Shown here one piece after another: positions 1-7,792 of a stretch of 64,000 nt of DNA (within the stretch, counting starts at the first letter, position 1; every line of letters starts with the position of its first letter). The position numbers and the translations under genes are program-made. Where the stretch lies: the NCBI RefSeq assembly GCF_040096205.1, contig NZ_JBBMFD010000002.1:1-64000 (forward strand), given 5' to 3'. Below the pieces are notes generated by a model. That model was not told the DNA's origin. It saw only the letters and a list, made by a program, of their open reading frames with translations, and did not search any database. This DNA is from Solibaculum_A intestinale (GTDB lineage Bacteria > Bacillota > Clostridia > Oscillospirales > Acutalibacteraceae).

Positions 1-27
1 CCGATCTCCCTACGGTGCGCGGCCTTT

Positions 28-104
28 TGGTGGACGCAAACGGACTCGAACCGCTGACCTCCTGCGTGTGAAGCAGGCGCTCTAACCAGCTGAGCTATGC
101 GTCC
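28..104 (-). tRNA. tRNA-Val(CAC)
   Basis: Read on the minus strand, a full cloverleaf is visible: 7-bp acceptor stem GGACGCA/TGCGTCC, discriminator A and an encoded CCA. The anticodon stem CCTGC/GCAGG closes a 7-nt loop TTCACAC, giving anticodon CAC (valine, GTG codons). The T-loop is TTCGAGT. It is the last of three tRNA genes read from the promoter at 391-420. A GC-rich inverted repeat (126-132/141-147) lies between it and tRNA-Glu. Confidence 0.96.
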
Positions 105-158
105 AAAGGAAAGAAGATCAGCGAAGGCCGGCCGGAAACAGCCGGCCTAACGCAAATC

Positions 159-233
159 TGGTGACGCGTAGGGGAATCGAACCCCTGTTACAGCCGTGAA
201 AGGGCCGTGTCTTAACCGCTTGACCAACGCGCC
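159..233 (-). tRNA. tRNA-Glu(TTC)
   Basis: Minus-strand cloverleaf with acceptor GGCGCGT/ACGCGTC, anticodon loop CCTTTCA (anticodon TTC), T-arm AGGGG/CCCCT and an encoded CCA at 159-161. The anticodon arm matches the usual bacterial tRNA-Glu pattern. Its 5' end lies directly after a terminator-like hairpin that separates it from tRNA-Met. Confidence 0.96.
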
Positions 234-240
234 AAATAAA

Positions 241-282
241 ATACGGACTTTTACTCGACTGATCTGGGGAAAAGTCCGTATT
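241..282 (-). terminator. terminator-like hairpin between tRNA-Met and tRNA-Glu
   Basis: A perfect 12-bp inverted repeat (ATACGGACTTTT with AAAAGTCCGTAT, about 18-nt loop). On the minus strand it is followed by TTTATTT just before the tRNA-Glu 5' end. It could terminate part of the transcription after tRNA-Met or be a processing signal. Confidence 0.5.
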
Positions 283-283
283 A

Positions 284-360
284 TGGTAGCGGCAGTTGGA
301 GTTGAACCAACGACACTGCGGGTATGAACCGCATGCTCTAGCCAACTGAGCTATGCCGCC
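284..360 (-). tRNA. tRNA-Met(CAT), elongator type
   Basis: Minus-strand cloverleaf with acceptor GGCGGCA/TGCCGCT (a G-U first pair), anticodon loop TTCATAC (CAT) and an encoded CCA. The paired first position and the absence of three G-C pairs at the base of the anticodon stem argue against an initiator tRNA. Overall similarity to the Bacillus elongator tRNA-Met favours Met over lysidine-type tRNA-Ile. It is the promoter-proximal tRNA of the cluster. Confidence 0.94.
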
Positions 361-390
361 GAATGCATGTCCCCGTAAGGGGCGAGTAAC

Positions 391-420
391 ATTATAATAT
401 GCTTGGTTGCGCTTTGTCAA
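391..420 (-). promoter_or_regulatory. promoter of the tRNA cluster
   Basis: Minus-strand -35 TTGACA (420-415) and -10 TATAAT (396-391), both consensus, with 18-bp spacing. It lies about 30 nt upstream of tRNA-Met, as expected for a strong sigma-A stable-RNA promoter. Confidence 0.85.
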
Positions 421-500
421 GAGAATTTCCAAATTTCTTTGTTTTTTTCAATTCCCCGGCATTTATCCCAATGCAAACGCTTTATGCGGCTCTTTTTTGA

Positions 501-528
501 TTGCTTTTGCACCAGGATCGTGTATAAT
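501..528 (+). promoter_or_regulatory. promoter of the patatin-like gene
   Basis: The -10 is TATAAT at 523-528. The best-spaced -35 is TTGCTT at 501-506 (16 bp), with TTGATT at 497-502 as an alternative (20 bp). It lies about 40 nt upstream of the start codon at 569. Confidence 0.6.
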
Positions 529-568
529 TTTAGATATCGCCTGAATGAAATTGCAAGGAGGATGCCGT

Positions 569-1423
569 ATGCCTGTGGGCTTGGTTTTAGAGGGAGGAGG
601 CATGCGCGGCGCATATACCGCCGGCGTGCTGGAGGCCTTTACCGATCGCCAGATTGCCTTTCCCTACGTCATCGGGGTTTCTGCCGGCGCGCTTAATGCC
701 ACCGCTTTTGTGTCAGGGCAGCCGGGGCGCACCCGCCGGGTGCTGGTGGACTATTGCCAGGACCCCCGCCTCTTGAGCGTGCAGAACATGATGATTACCG
801 GTTCGCTGTTCGGCTATGACTTTATTTTTAACCAGATCGCCGCCGAACATGCGCTCATTGATTACGACGGACTGCACCGTTCTCCCGTTACCATGCTGGC
901 AGGCGCCACCGACTGCGCCACCGGCGAAGAAGTCTGGTACGGGAAGGAACACATCGGCCCCGGCCGTACCGATGTGCTGGCCGCCTCCTGCTCGGTGCCA
1001 TTCGTGTCCAAGGTGGTGGAGTACGAAGGCCGTCCGCTTCTCGACGGGGCCTGCGTCTGCCCCATCCCGGTGGAGAAATCCATGGAGGACGGCAATGCCC
1101 TCAACGTCATCGTACTCACAAAGCATTTCAGCCATGAGAAAAAGATCGGCTATCCGTTGGGCATGATTAAGTCGGTCTACGGCCGATTCCCAAAGCTGGT
1201 GGAGGCCCTTTCCCGTTCCAACGGGATTTACAACGACCAGGTACGGCTCTGCCGCAGGCTGGAGAAAGAGGGCAAGGCGGTGGTTATCCAGCCGCCCGCC
1301 TCTCTGATGGTGAGCACCTATGAAAAGGACCCTAAGGTGCTAAACGACCTAGCTGACCGGGGTTATGCTGACGGAGAGGCAAAACTCAAAGAGGTCCGGG
1401 CGCTCCTGTCCCGGGGCGTCTAA
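569..1423 (+). CDS. patatin-like phospholipase family protein
   Basis: A 284-residue cytosolic-looking protein of the bacterial patatin/RssA-YjeN type, a Ser-Asp dyad lipid acyl hydrolase. Visible near the N-terminus are the oxyanion-hole glycines (LEGGGMRGAYTAGVLEAF), followed by the nucleophile elbow GVSAGA (G-x-S-x-G) at about residues 38-43. The catalytic Asp is within LDGA near residue 160. The ATG at 569 is preferred over the in-frame ATG at 545 because AAGGAGG sits 5-8 nt before it. No neighbour belongs to an obvious lipid pathway, so the substrate cannot be stated. Length is normal for the single-domain family. Confidence 0.9.
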   Translation: MPVGLVLEGGGMRGAYTAGVLEAFTDRQIAFPYVIGVSAGALNATAFVSGQPGRTRRVLVDYCQDPRLLSVQNMMITGSLFGYDFIFNQIAAEHALIDYDGLHRSPVTMLAGATDCATGEEVWYGKEHIGPGRTDVLAASCSVPFVSKVVEYEGRPLLDGACVCPIPVEKSMEDGNALNVIVLTKHFSHEKKIGYPLGMIKSVYGRFPKLVEALSRSNGIYNDQVRLCRRLEKEGKAVVIQPPASLMVSTYEKDPKVLNDLADRGYADGEAKLKEVRALLSRGV

Positions 1424-1566
1424 TCTTTGTCCTTCTTTGCTGGCGGGGTTCAAATAGAACCGGGAGTTCCCGTCCATACTAATAGAATACCGCCTCCTTT
1501 CGCAAGGGGGGAAAGAAAAAACGCACCGGCAAAACCGCCGGGTCAAACGGAAATGGGGTAGGAACA

Positions 1567-2727
1567 TTGGAATGGCTGCAAAGCTTTGACTTTTTATGGA
1601 ACGGCATTCTTTCCATCGGCTGGCAGCAGGTGGTGATGTACGTTATCGGCGCGCTGCTGATCTACCTGGCGCTGGCGAAAAACTTTGAACCGGCGCTGCT
1701 GATGCCCATGGGCTTCGGGGCGATTCTGGTGAATCTCCCGCTGTCTGGCGTGCTCGACCAGACCATGGCGGGCGTGGGCGAGGTCAAAGGCATCGTCCAG
1801 TGGCTTTACGAGGTGGGGATCGAGGCGTCGGAGGCCCTGCCGCTCCTGCTTTTTGTGGGCATTGGGGCCATGATCGACTTTGGCCCGCTTTTGAGCAATC
1901 CCAAAGTCATGCTGTTCGGCGGCGCCGCCCAGTTCGGCATTTTCTTCACCGTCATGCTGGCAGTGGTGTTCGGGTTTGACCTGCGCGACGCCGCATCCAT
2001 CGGCATCATCGGCGCGGCGGACGGCCCCACCTCCATTCTGGTGGCCAACATCTTTAAGAGCAATTACCTGGGAGCCATCGCGGTGGCCGCCTATTCCTAC
2101 ATGGCACTGGTCCCCATCATCCAGCCCTTCTGCATCAAACTGGTGACGACCAAGAAGGAACGGTGCATCCGTATGCCCTATAATCCCAAGTCGGTTTCCC
2201 GGACCACGCGGATCTTGTTCCCGATCCTGGTAACGGTGGTGGCCGGCCTGATTGCACCCGCATCGGTAGGGCTGGTGGGGCTTTTGATGTTCGGCAACCT
2301 CCTGCGGGAGTGCCTGCGGCTTGACAGCCTCGCCCAGACCGCTCAAAGCGTCCTCGCTAACTTAATCACGATTTTCTTAGGGATCACCATCGCCTTCAAG
2401 ATGACGGCGGAAAACTTCGTGACCATCGAAACCCTGATAATTTTGGTGCTGGGCCTGGTGGCCTTTATGATCGACACCATCGGCGGTGTCCTTTTCGCCA
2501 AGTTTATGAACCTGTTCTTAAAGAAGGACAAAAAGATCAATCCCATGATCGGCGCGGCGGGCATTTCGGCCTTTCCCATGTCCGCCCGGGTGGTGCAGAA
2601 GATGGCGCTCAAGGAAGACAACCAAAACCACCTATTGATGCACGCGGTGGGCGCCAACGTATCCGGTCAGATCGGTTCGGTTATCGCCGGCGGTATTATT
2701 TTGGCGCTGGTACCGGGCATGTTGTAA
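1567..2727 (+). CDS. sodium-translocating decarboxylase beta subunit (OadB/MmdB/GcdB family)
   Basis: A 386-residue polytopic membrane protein with the family start (short amphipathic N-terminus, then helices from about residue 20) and the conserved GAADGPTSI segment near residue 150 that carries a carboxylate essential in the family. In oxaloacetate, methylmalonyl-CoA or glutaconyl-CoA decarboxylases this subunit couples decarboxylation of carboxybiotin to Na+ export. The start is TTG after a GGGGTAGG ribosome site; no ATG fits the frame. A gamma-like small protein follows 18 nt later. The alpha (carboxyltransferase) and biotin-carrier subunits are not in the window, so the substrate is open. 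Confidence 0.93.
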   Translation: MEWLQSFDFLWNGILSIGWQQVVMYVIGALLIYLALAKNFEPALLMPMGFGAILVNLPLSGVLDQTMAGVGEVKGIVQWLYEVGIEASEALPLLLFVGIGAMIDFGPLLSNPKVMLFGGAAQFGIFFTVMLAVVFGFDLRDAASIGIIGAADGPTSILVANIFKSNYLGAIAVAAYSYMALVPIIQPFCIKLVTTKKERCIRMPYNPKSVSRTTRILFPILVTVVAGLIAPASVGLVGLLMFGNLLRECLRLDSLAQTAQSVLANLITIFLGITIAFKMTAENFVTIETLIILVLGLVAFMIDTIGGVLFAKFMNLFLKKDKKINPMIGAAGISAFPMSARVVQKMALKEDNQNHLLMHAVGANVSGQIGSVIAGGIILALVPGML

Positions 2728-2745
2728 GAGAGGGGATGGAGTACG

Positions 2746-2919
2746 ATGCCGCAATTGCTTTGGGTCATTGATATGGCGGATTTCTGGAATTCATTAAAAC
2801 TGATGGGTTTGGGGATGCTGGGCATCCTGGTGGTCATGGCGCTGATTATGGCGATCATCGCCGTTTTGAACGCGGTGACCAAACCGAAGGAAAAGGGCGG
2901 CGGGCCGTCGTCCAAATAA
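2746..2919 (+). CDS. small single-helix protein, probable OadG-like gamma subunit
   Basis: A 57-residue reading frame (MPQLLWVIDMADFWNSL...) with a GGGGATGGA ribosome site. One long hydrophobic helix spans about residues 18-42, followed by a short charged tail KPKEKGGG. Size, topology and its place right after the beta subunit fit the gamma subunit of sodium-pump decarboxylases, which tethers the complex and carries a C-terminal hydrophilic tail. The usual gamma subunit is longer (about 80-100 residues) and its metal-binding histidine-rich end is absent here. This makes it a minimal or divergent version. It is short enough to be skipped by gene finders. Confidence 0.65.
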   Translation: MPQLLWVIDMADFWNSLKLMGLGMLGILVVMALIMAIIAVLNAVTKPKEKGGGPSSK

Positions 2920-2935
2920 GAACGAGACAAAGAAA

Positions 2936-2971
2936 AAACCGCCCCGCCGCCAACCGGCTGCCGGGCGGTTT
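2936..2971. terminator. bidirectional terminator between the decarboxylase pair and the SGNH gene
   Basis: Inverted repeat AAACCGCCC (2936-2944) with GGGCGGTTT (2963-2971). The minus strand continues into TTTTTTC, so it is strongest for the SGNH gene. It also lies just past the plus-strand gamma-like gene. Confidence 0.7.
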
Positions 2972-2984
2972 CCATCGGGAGAGC

Positions 2985-3704
2985 TTACCCCAGCACGATC
3001 TGGGTCCGGCCGTTTAAATAAGCGTCGGCAAACTGGGAGAACACCTGCTTGATGAGCTGGTGCCCCTCTTCATTGGGATGAATGCCGTCGTCGCAAAGAA
3101 GGTCTTTATAATTGTGTTTGTCTAAGAAGGCGGCCCGCACGTCCACAAACAGGCTCTTCGTCTCGTAGGCCAGCATCATAATGGTATGGGAATAAAGCTC
3201 CTGGAACCGGTAAATCATCTGGGTGTCTCCCAGCCATTTGAGAATATTCTCCCGGTTTAGTCCCGCGCGTGTGATCCAGCTGAGGTATTTCTCCGCGTCA
3301 ATGGGGGGAAGGGACATGAGGATGGGCTGGATGGCGTGATCCTTTAGCGTTGTGAGCATCCGCCGGTAGGTAGCGACAAACTCTTTCAGGGGCGTATGAG
3401 GCTGGTGGTCCGCCTCAGGCGCGGCGGAAACCTTGTCCCAGTCATAGTCGCAGTCGTTGCCGCCGTATTCCAAAAGCACCATGTCGCAGTCGAGTCCGCG
3501 TTCCAGCTGGCGGCAAAGCTGCTGGCAACCCTTGCCGATGGTGCAGCCGAACTTGGATTTATTGAGAATGTCCAGCGCAAATTCCTCTTTAAAAGCATTT
3601 AGGTTGGTGGGCGGCTGAGGATAATAGCGGCTGCTCTTGTGGTCGAGGAGGATTCCTTTCATAATGGAGTCTCCGTAGATCTGGATGCGCCGTACCACGT
3701 TCAT
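2985..3704 (-). CDS. SGNH/GDSL-type hydrolase
   Basis: A 239-residue esterase-fold protein without a signal peptide. SGNH blocks seen: block I YGDSIM (nucleophile Ser near residue 13), the conserved Asn in block III (EYGGNDCDYDW, about residues 79-89), and block V CDDGIHPNEEG with the catalytic Asp and His near residues 206-209. Family members deacylate lipids, sugars or peptidoglycan; nothing here fixes the substrate. The gene stands alone with its own promoter (3744-3772) and terminator. Confidence 0.92.
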   Translation of the reverse strand: MNVVRRIQIYGDSIMKGILLDHKSSRYYPQPPTNLNAFKEEFALDILNKSKFGCTIGKGCQQLCRQLERGLDCDMVLLEYGGNDCDYDWDKVSAAPEADHQPHTPLKEFVATYRRMLTTLKDHAIQPILMSLPPIDAEKYLSWITRAGLNRENILKWLGDTQMIYRFQELYSHTIMMLAYETKSLFVDVRAAFLDKHNYKDLLCDDGIHPNEEGHQLIKQVFSQFADAYLNGRTQIVLG

Positions 3705-3743
3705 AAGCGTTTCTCCTTTTACAGACGGGTGATGCTTTCCTTT

Positions 3744-3772
3744 ATTATAAAAGTCTGCTTTCGTTTGGGCAA
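3744..3772 (-). promoter_or_regulatory. promoter of the SGNH hydrolase gene
   Basis: Minus-strand -35 TTGCCC (3772-3767), 17-bp spacer, -10 TATAAT (3749-3744), about 40 nt before the start codon. Confidence 0.7.
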
Positions 3773-3898
3773 GCGGAATTTTGTCTTACAATCCGACATG
3801 ATTTCCTTTATAATTAGTATAAAACAACTCCCAACGGAATATGTGACGAATGCCTAAATTTTCTCCGAAAAATTTTCGCGAAATGCCGAATTTTTTTC

Positions 3899-3930
3899 TT
3901 GCATTCCCCCCTGAATTATGGTATTATAAT
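3899..3930 (+). promoter_or_regulatory. probable promoter of the S10 ribosomal operon
   Basis: A perfect -10 TATAAT at 3925-3930 with TTGCAT at 3899-3904 as the nearest -35-like box (20-bp spacing, long). It stands about 285 nt upstream of rpsJ, leaving a long untranslated leader. The rest of 3705-3898 shows only the divergent SGNH promoter and AT-rich sequence. Confidence 0.55.
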
Positions 3931-4099
3931 CGAGCGTGACTGCACAGATATGCGATGATGCGGGAGGTTGCGGCCGGTAGGCCGGTTTTTTCCGCGGAGT
4001 ATGTCCGATTTTAAACCGGGCGAAATGATACGGCACTGTTTTGAAGCGGCGCGGTTTTCCCGCGGCGTTTGTGCCCTTATGACGTTACAAGACGGAACC

Positions 4100-4160
4100 C
4101 CGGATAAAACTGCGCGCAGTTTGTCCGGCTTTTTCAATGTCCGGGGACGAAACACCCGGA
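4100..4160 (+). promoter_or_regulatory. attenuator-like structure in the S10 leader
   Basis: Hairpin 4100-4128 has arms CCGGA-ta-AAACTGCG and CGCAGTTT-g-TCCGG and is followed by CTTTTTC, the form of an intrinsic terminator inside the leader. The 3' arm sequence TGTCCGG recurs at 4139-4144. There it can pair either with the upstream CCGGA arm, disrupting the terminator, or with CCCGGA at 4155-4160. Mutually exclusive folds of this kind are typical of ribosomal-protein leader attenuation. I cannot test it against known L4/S10 leader models. Confidence 0.5.
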
Positions 4161-4214
4161 GGCGTAGAACGTTTTTAACGCCGCCCGCCAACTAGTAAAA
4201 GGAGGCGACTTTCC

Positions 4215-4526
4215 GTGGCAGTCAAGGAAAAAATCAGAATCAGGCTCAAGGGTTACGATCATCAGCTCGTCGATCAGTCGGCGGAGAAGATTGTCGAAAC
4301 CGCAAAACGCACCGGCGCTCGGGTCTCCGGCCCTGTGCCGCTCCCCACTGACAAGCAGGTGGTGACCATCCTGCGCGCGGTCCATAAGTACAAGGACAGC
4401 CGTGAGCAGTTCGAGATGCGTACCCACAAGCGCTTGATCGACATTCTCAGACCCAGCAACAAGACAGTTGAGGCTTTAACCGGCCTTGAACTCCCCGCCG
4501 GCGTCGAAATCGAGATTCAGCTTTAA
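4215..4526 (+). CDS. rpsJ: 30S ribosomal protein S10
   Basis: A 103-residue protein with the full S10 sequence, including KIRIRLKGYDH at the N-terminus and the HKRLIDI segment. It binds the 30S head; free S10 (NusE) also joins antitermination complexes. The start is GTG at 4215, nine nt after GGAGG at 4201-4205. It is the first gene of the S10 operon, preceded by a roughly 285-nt leader that may control the whole cluster. Confidence 0.99.
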   Translation: MAVKEKIRIRLKGYDHQLVDQSAEKIVETAKRTGARVSGPVPLPTDKQVVTILRAVHKYKDSREQFEMRTHKRLIDILRPSNKTVEALTGLELPAGVEIEIQL

Positions 4527-4602
4527 CCCACTGAATCCGCCGATTCGCACGGACGAGGTCACGTCGGGTTCCCCCGACCAATAACCGAAGGAGGATCATA
4601 CC

Positions 4603-5238
4603 ATGCAAAAAGGTATCATCGGCAAGAAGCTGGGCATGACGCAGGTCTTCGACGAGAAGGGCAACGTAGTTCCCGTCACCGTCGTGGAGGCCGGCCCGTG
4701 CGCAGTGGTCCAGAAGAAGACCGTCGAAAACGACGGCTATGTCGCAGTCCAGCTCGGCTACGGCGACATGAAGGACAAAAACGTCACCAAGCCGCTCAAA
4801 GGCCATTTCGGCAAGGCGGACGTGGCGCCCAAGCGTCACCTGCGCGAATTTAGGTTCGACAGCGCTGACGACATGAACATCGGCGATATTGTGAAAGCGG
4901 ACGTATTTGCGGCCGGCGATCACATCGACGTCACCGGTATTTCCAAAGGTAAGGGCTATGCGGGCACCATCAAGCGCTGGAACTTCCATCGCCTGAAGGA
5001 ATCCCACGGTACCGGCCCTGTCGCCCGCCACGCTGGCTCCAACGGCGCATGTAGCTCCCCGTCCCGCGTGTTCAAGGGCAAGAAACTCCCGGGCCATCTG
5101 GGCGCCGAGCGAGTCACCGTTCAGAATCTCGATGTCGTGAAGGTGGATGCGGAAAACAACCTCATCGCCATCAAGGGCGCGATTCCCGGCCCCAAGGGCG
5201 GAATCGTCGTCATCCGCGACAGCGTGAAGAACGCGTAA
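4603..5238 (+). CDS. rplC: 50S ribosomal protein L3
   Basis: A 211-residue L3 starting MQKGIIGKKLGMTQVF, the family signature, with the central extended loop (KGKGYAGTIKRWNF... VARHAGSNGA) that reaches the peptidyl-transferase centre and is the site of PrmB glutamine methylation in other bacteria. It follows rpsJ after a 76-nt spacer and has AAGGAGG before its ATG. Confidence 0.99.
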   Translation: MQKGIIGKKLGMTQVFDEKGNVVPVTVVEAGPCAVVQKKTVENDGYVAVQLGYGDMKDKNVTKPLKGHFGKADVAPKRHLREFRFDSADDMNIGDIVKADVFAAGDHIDVTGISKGKGYAGTIKRWNFHRLKESHGTGPVARHAGSNGACSSPSRVFKGKKLPGHLGAERVTVQNLDVVKVDAENNLIAIKGAIPGPKGGIVVIRDSVKNA

Positions 5239-5255
5239 GGGAAGGAGGAAACACA

Positions 5256-5879
5256 ATGCCTAAGGTTTCAGTATTCGATATGGCAGGCAAGTCTGTCGGC
5301 GAGATGGAGCTTTCCGAAGGCGTTTTCGGAATCGAGCCCAATAAGCACGTGATGCATCTGGCTGTGGTCAATTACCTGGCCAACCAGCGTCAGGGCACCC
5401 AGTCGGCGCTGACCCGCGCCGAGGTTTCCGGCGGCGGCAAAAAGCCGTGGAGACAGAAGGGCACCGGCCGCGCGCGTCAGGGTTCCACCCGCGCTCCCCA
5501 GTGGAGACACGGCGGTATCGTTTTTGCTCCCAAGCCCCGTGACTACCGCCTGAACATGAATAAGAAGGTCCGCCGCCTGGCCATGAAGTCCGCATTCTCT
5601 TCCAAGGTGCAGGACAATGAGCTTGTGGTGGTGGATTCCATCGCTCTGGAAGAAATCAAGACGAAAACCGTCGTTGACATGCTTTCCAAGCTGGAAGCCG
5701 GCAAGAAGGCTCTGATCGTCATGCCGGAAAAGGATGAAAAAGTCATCAAGTCCGCCCGCAACATCCCGGGCGTCAAGACCGCTCTGGTCAATACCCTCAA
5801 CGTTTACGACATTCTCAACTGCGACAAGCTGATTGTCGCCAAGGGCGCCGTAACGCAGCTCGAGGAGGTGTATGCGTAA
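5256..5879 (+). CDS. rplD: 50S ribosomal protein L4
   Basis: A 207-residue L4 with the exit-tunnel loop region (KPWRQKGTGRARQGSTR and WRHGGIVFAP). In several bacteria L4 binds 23S rRNA and the S10 leader to repress its own operon; the leader structure here would be its natural target if that holds. Start ATG after GAAGGAGG. Its stop overlaps the rplW start by one base (TAATG). Confidence 0.99.
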   Translation: MPKVSVFDMAGKSVGEMELSEGVFGIEPNKHVMHLAVVNYLANQRQGTQSALTRAEVSGGGKKPWRQKGTGRARQGSTRAPQWRHGGIVFAPKPRDYRLNMNKKVRRLAMKSAFSSKVQDNELVVVDSIALEEIKTKTVVDMLSKLEAGKKALIVMPEKDEKVIKSARNIPGVKTALVNTLNVYDILNCDKLIVAKGAVTQLEEVYA

Positions 5880-6172
5880 TGACAAACGCGCATGATATCG
5901 TAATCCGCCCCATCATCACCGAAAAGAGCATGGCGGGCATCCCCAACATGCGGTACACCTTCGCAGTGGCGAAGGACGCCAATAAAATCGAAATTGCCAA
6001 GGCCGTGGAGAGCGTCTTCGATGTGAAGGTCGCCAAGGTCAACACCATCAATGTCCGCGGCAAGATGAGACGGCAGGGCCGTTTCGAGGGCTACACCCCC
6101 TCATGGAAAAAGGCCATCGTCACGCTCAAGAAGAATTCCAAGCCGATTTCCTTCTTTGAGGGTATGTTCTAA
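5879..6172 (+). CDS. rplW: 50S ribosomal protein L23
   Basis: A 97-residue L23 (HDIVIRPIITEKSM at the N-terminus, VKVAKVNTINVRGK in the middle). It sits at the tunnel exit and docks trigger factor, SRP and the translocon. It is coupled to rplD through the TAATG overlap. A 99-nt spacer to rplB contains a small CGCAGG/CCTGCG hairpin at about 6190-6210. Confidence 0.99.
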   Translation: MTNAHDIVIRPIITEKSMAGIPNMRYTFAVAKDANKIEIAKAVESVFDVKVAKVNTINVRGKMRRQGRFEGYTPSWKKAIVTLKKNSKPISFFEGMF

Positions 6173-6271
6173 ATTTCGATGGTTTGACGCAGGCTTTTTT
6201 ACCTGCGAACCGGCAACGTATGGGGAACAGACAGCCCCGCAAAGCCAATATGAGGAGTGTGAGATTCCAAC

Positions 6272-7105
6272 ATGTCTATCAAGGTTTTTAAGCCGACGAC
6301 CAATGCCAGACGCAACATGTCGGTTACCGATTATGCCGGCCTTTCCAAGGTCAGCCCTGAAAAGAGCCTGCTGGCTCCCCTGAAGAATACCTCCGGCCGC
6401 AACAGCTACGGCCGTATCACCGTCCGCCATCGCGGCGGCGGCAACCGCCGCAAGTACCGCATCATCGACTTCAAGCGCAATAAGCTGGACATGCCGGCGA
6501 CCGTTCTCACCATTGAGTACGATCCCAACCGTTCCGCTCACATTGCGCTGGTGCAGTACGAGGACGGCGAAAAGCGCTACATCATCGCGGCCAACGGCCT
6601 GAAGGTGGGCGACACGGTGGTTTCCGGCGCGTCTGCGGACATTAAGCCCGGCAACGCCCTGCCCCTGGTCAATATCCCGGTTGGTACCTTTGTCCACAAC
6701 GTGGAGCTTTATCCCGGCAAGGGTGCGCAGCTTGCCCGCTCGGCCGGCAACATGGCCCAGCTGATGGCAAAGGAAGGCGCTTACGCGCTCCTTCGTCTGC
6801 CCTCCGGTGAGCTTCGCAACGTATCCGTTCAGTGCATGGCCACCATCGGCCAGGTCGGAAACGTGGACCATGAGAACGTCAAGGTTGGTAAGGCCGGCCG
6901 CAAGCGTCACATGGGCTGGCGTCCGACGGTGCGCGGTTCCGTCATGAACCCCTGCGACCATCCGCACGGCGGTGGTGAAGGCAAGTCCCCGGTGGGCCGT
7001 CCCGGCCCGGTTACCCCGTGGGGTAAGCCTGCCCTTGGTTACAAGACCCGCGCGAAGCACAACCGCTCCGACAAGATGATCGTCAAACGTCGCGGCGGCA
7101 AGTAA
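6272..7105 (+). CDS. rplB: 50S ribosomal protein L2
   Basis: A 277-residue L2 with the C-terminal signature (RPTVRGSVMNPCDHPHGGGEGK), including the conserved His of the peptidyl-transferase region. Standard length. It follows rplW, and rpsS begins 25 nt later after AAAGGAG. Confidence 0.99.
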   Translation: MSIKVFKPTTNARRNMSVTDYAGLSKVSPEKSLLAPLKNTSGRNSYGRITVRHRGGGNRRKYRIIDFKRNKLDMPATVLTIEYDPNRSAHIALVQYEDGEKRYIIAANGLKVGDTVVSGASADIKPGNALPLVNIPVGTFVHNVELYPGKGAQLARSAGNMAQLMAKEGAYALLRLPSGELRNVSVQCMATIGQVGNVDHENVKVGKAGRKRHMGWRPTVRGSVMNPCDHPHGGGEGKSPVGRPGPVTPWGKPALGYKTRAKHNRSDKMIVKRRGGK

Positions 7106-7130
7106 GGTGTGGAAAGGAGACTAAGAACTC

Positions 7131-7412
7131 ATGGGTAGAAGCGTGAAGAAAGGCCCTTACGTGCAGCCGGTGCTGCTCAAGAGGGTTGAAGAAATGAACA
7201 AAAATGGCGAGAAGCGCATCCTGAAGACCTGGAGCCGCTCTTCCACCATTTTCCCGGATTTTGTCGGCCACACCTTTGCTGTTCACGACGGCAGAAAGCA
7301 TGTTCCGGTCTATGTGACCGAAGATATGGTTGGCCATAAGCTGGGCGAGTTCGCGCCAACACGGACCTTCAAGGGCCATGCTGGCTCCAAGACGTCCAAT
7401 AACGGCAAGTAA
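7131..7412 (+). CDS. rpsS: 30S ribosomal protein S19
   Basis: A 93-residue S19 (MGRSVKKGPYVQPVLLKRVEEM; IFPDFVGHTFAVHDGRKHVPV). It forms part of the 30S head with S13 and touches the A-site finger. Normal length and position between rplB and rplV. Confidence 0.99.
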   Translation: MGRSVKKGPYVQPVLLKRVEEMNKNGEKRILKTWSRSSTIFPDFVGHTFAVHDGRKHVPVYVTEDMVGHKLGEFAPTRTFKGHAGSKTSNNGK

Positions 7413-7436
7413 TAGCGGCCGAAAGGAGTGTACGGT

Positions 7437-7772
7437 ATGGAAGCAAGGGCAAACCTGAAATATGCCCGTATTTCACCCCGCAAGGTGAAAATTGTTTTGG
7501 ACTTGATCCGCGGTAAGGACGCAGAAACCGCCGCGGCCATTCTGAAATATACCCCCAAGGCCGCCTGCGAGTATCTCGAGAAGCTGCTCAAGTCGGCCGT
7601 TGCGAATGCGGAGAACAACCATCATATGGACGTTTCGAGGCTCTACATCGCCGAGTGCTATGTGTGCCCCGGCCCGATCCTCAAGCGCCTGCGTCCCGGT
7701 CCGCACGGACGTGGCTTTCAGATTCAGAAGAAGACATCCCACGTGACCCTCGTGCTCAGGGAAGCGGAATAA
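7437..7772 (+). CDS. rplV: 50S ribosomal protein L22
   Basis: A 111-residue L22 with the tunnel hairpin region and the C-terminal LKRLRPGPHGRGFQIQKK motif. The start is placed at ATG 7437 rather than the in-frame GTG at 7428, because the AAAGGAG ribosome site ends at 7428 and leaves correct 8-nt spacing. Lies between rpsS and rpsC. Confidence 0.98.
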   Translation: MEARANLKYARISPRKVKIVLDLIRGKDAETAAAILKYTPKAACEYLEKLLKSAVANAENNHHMDVSRLYIAECYVCPGPILKRLRPGPHGRGFQIQKKTSHVTLVLREAE

Positions 7773-7792
7773 GCGTCAAAGGAGGTTAGTTT

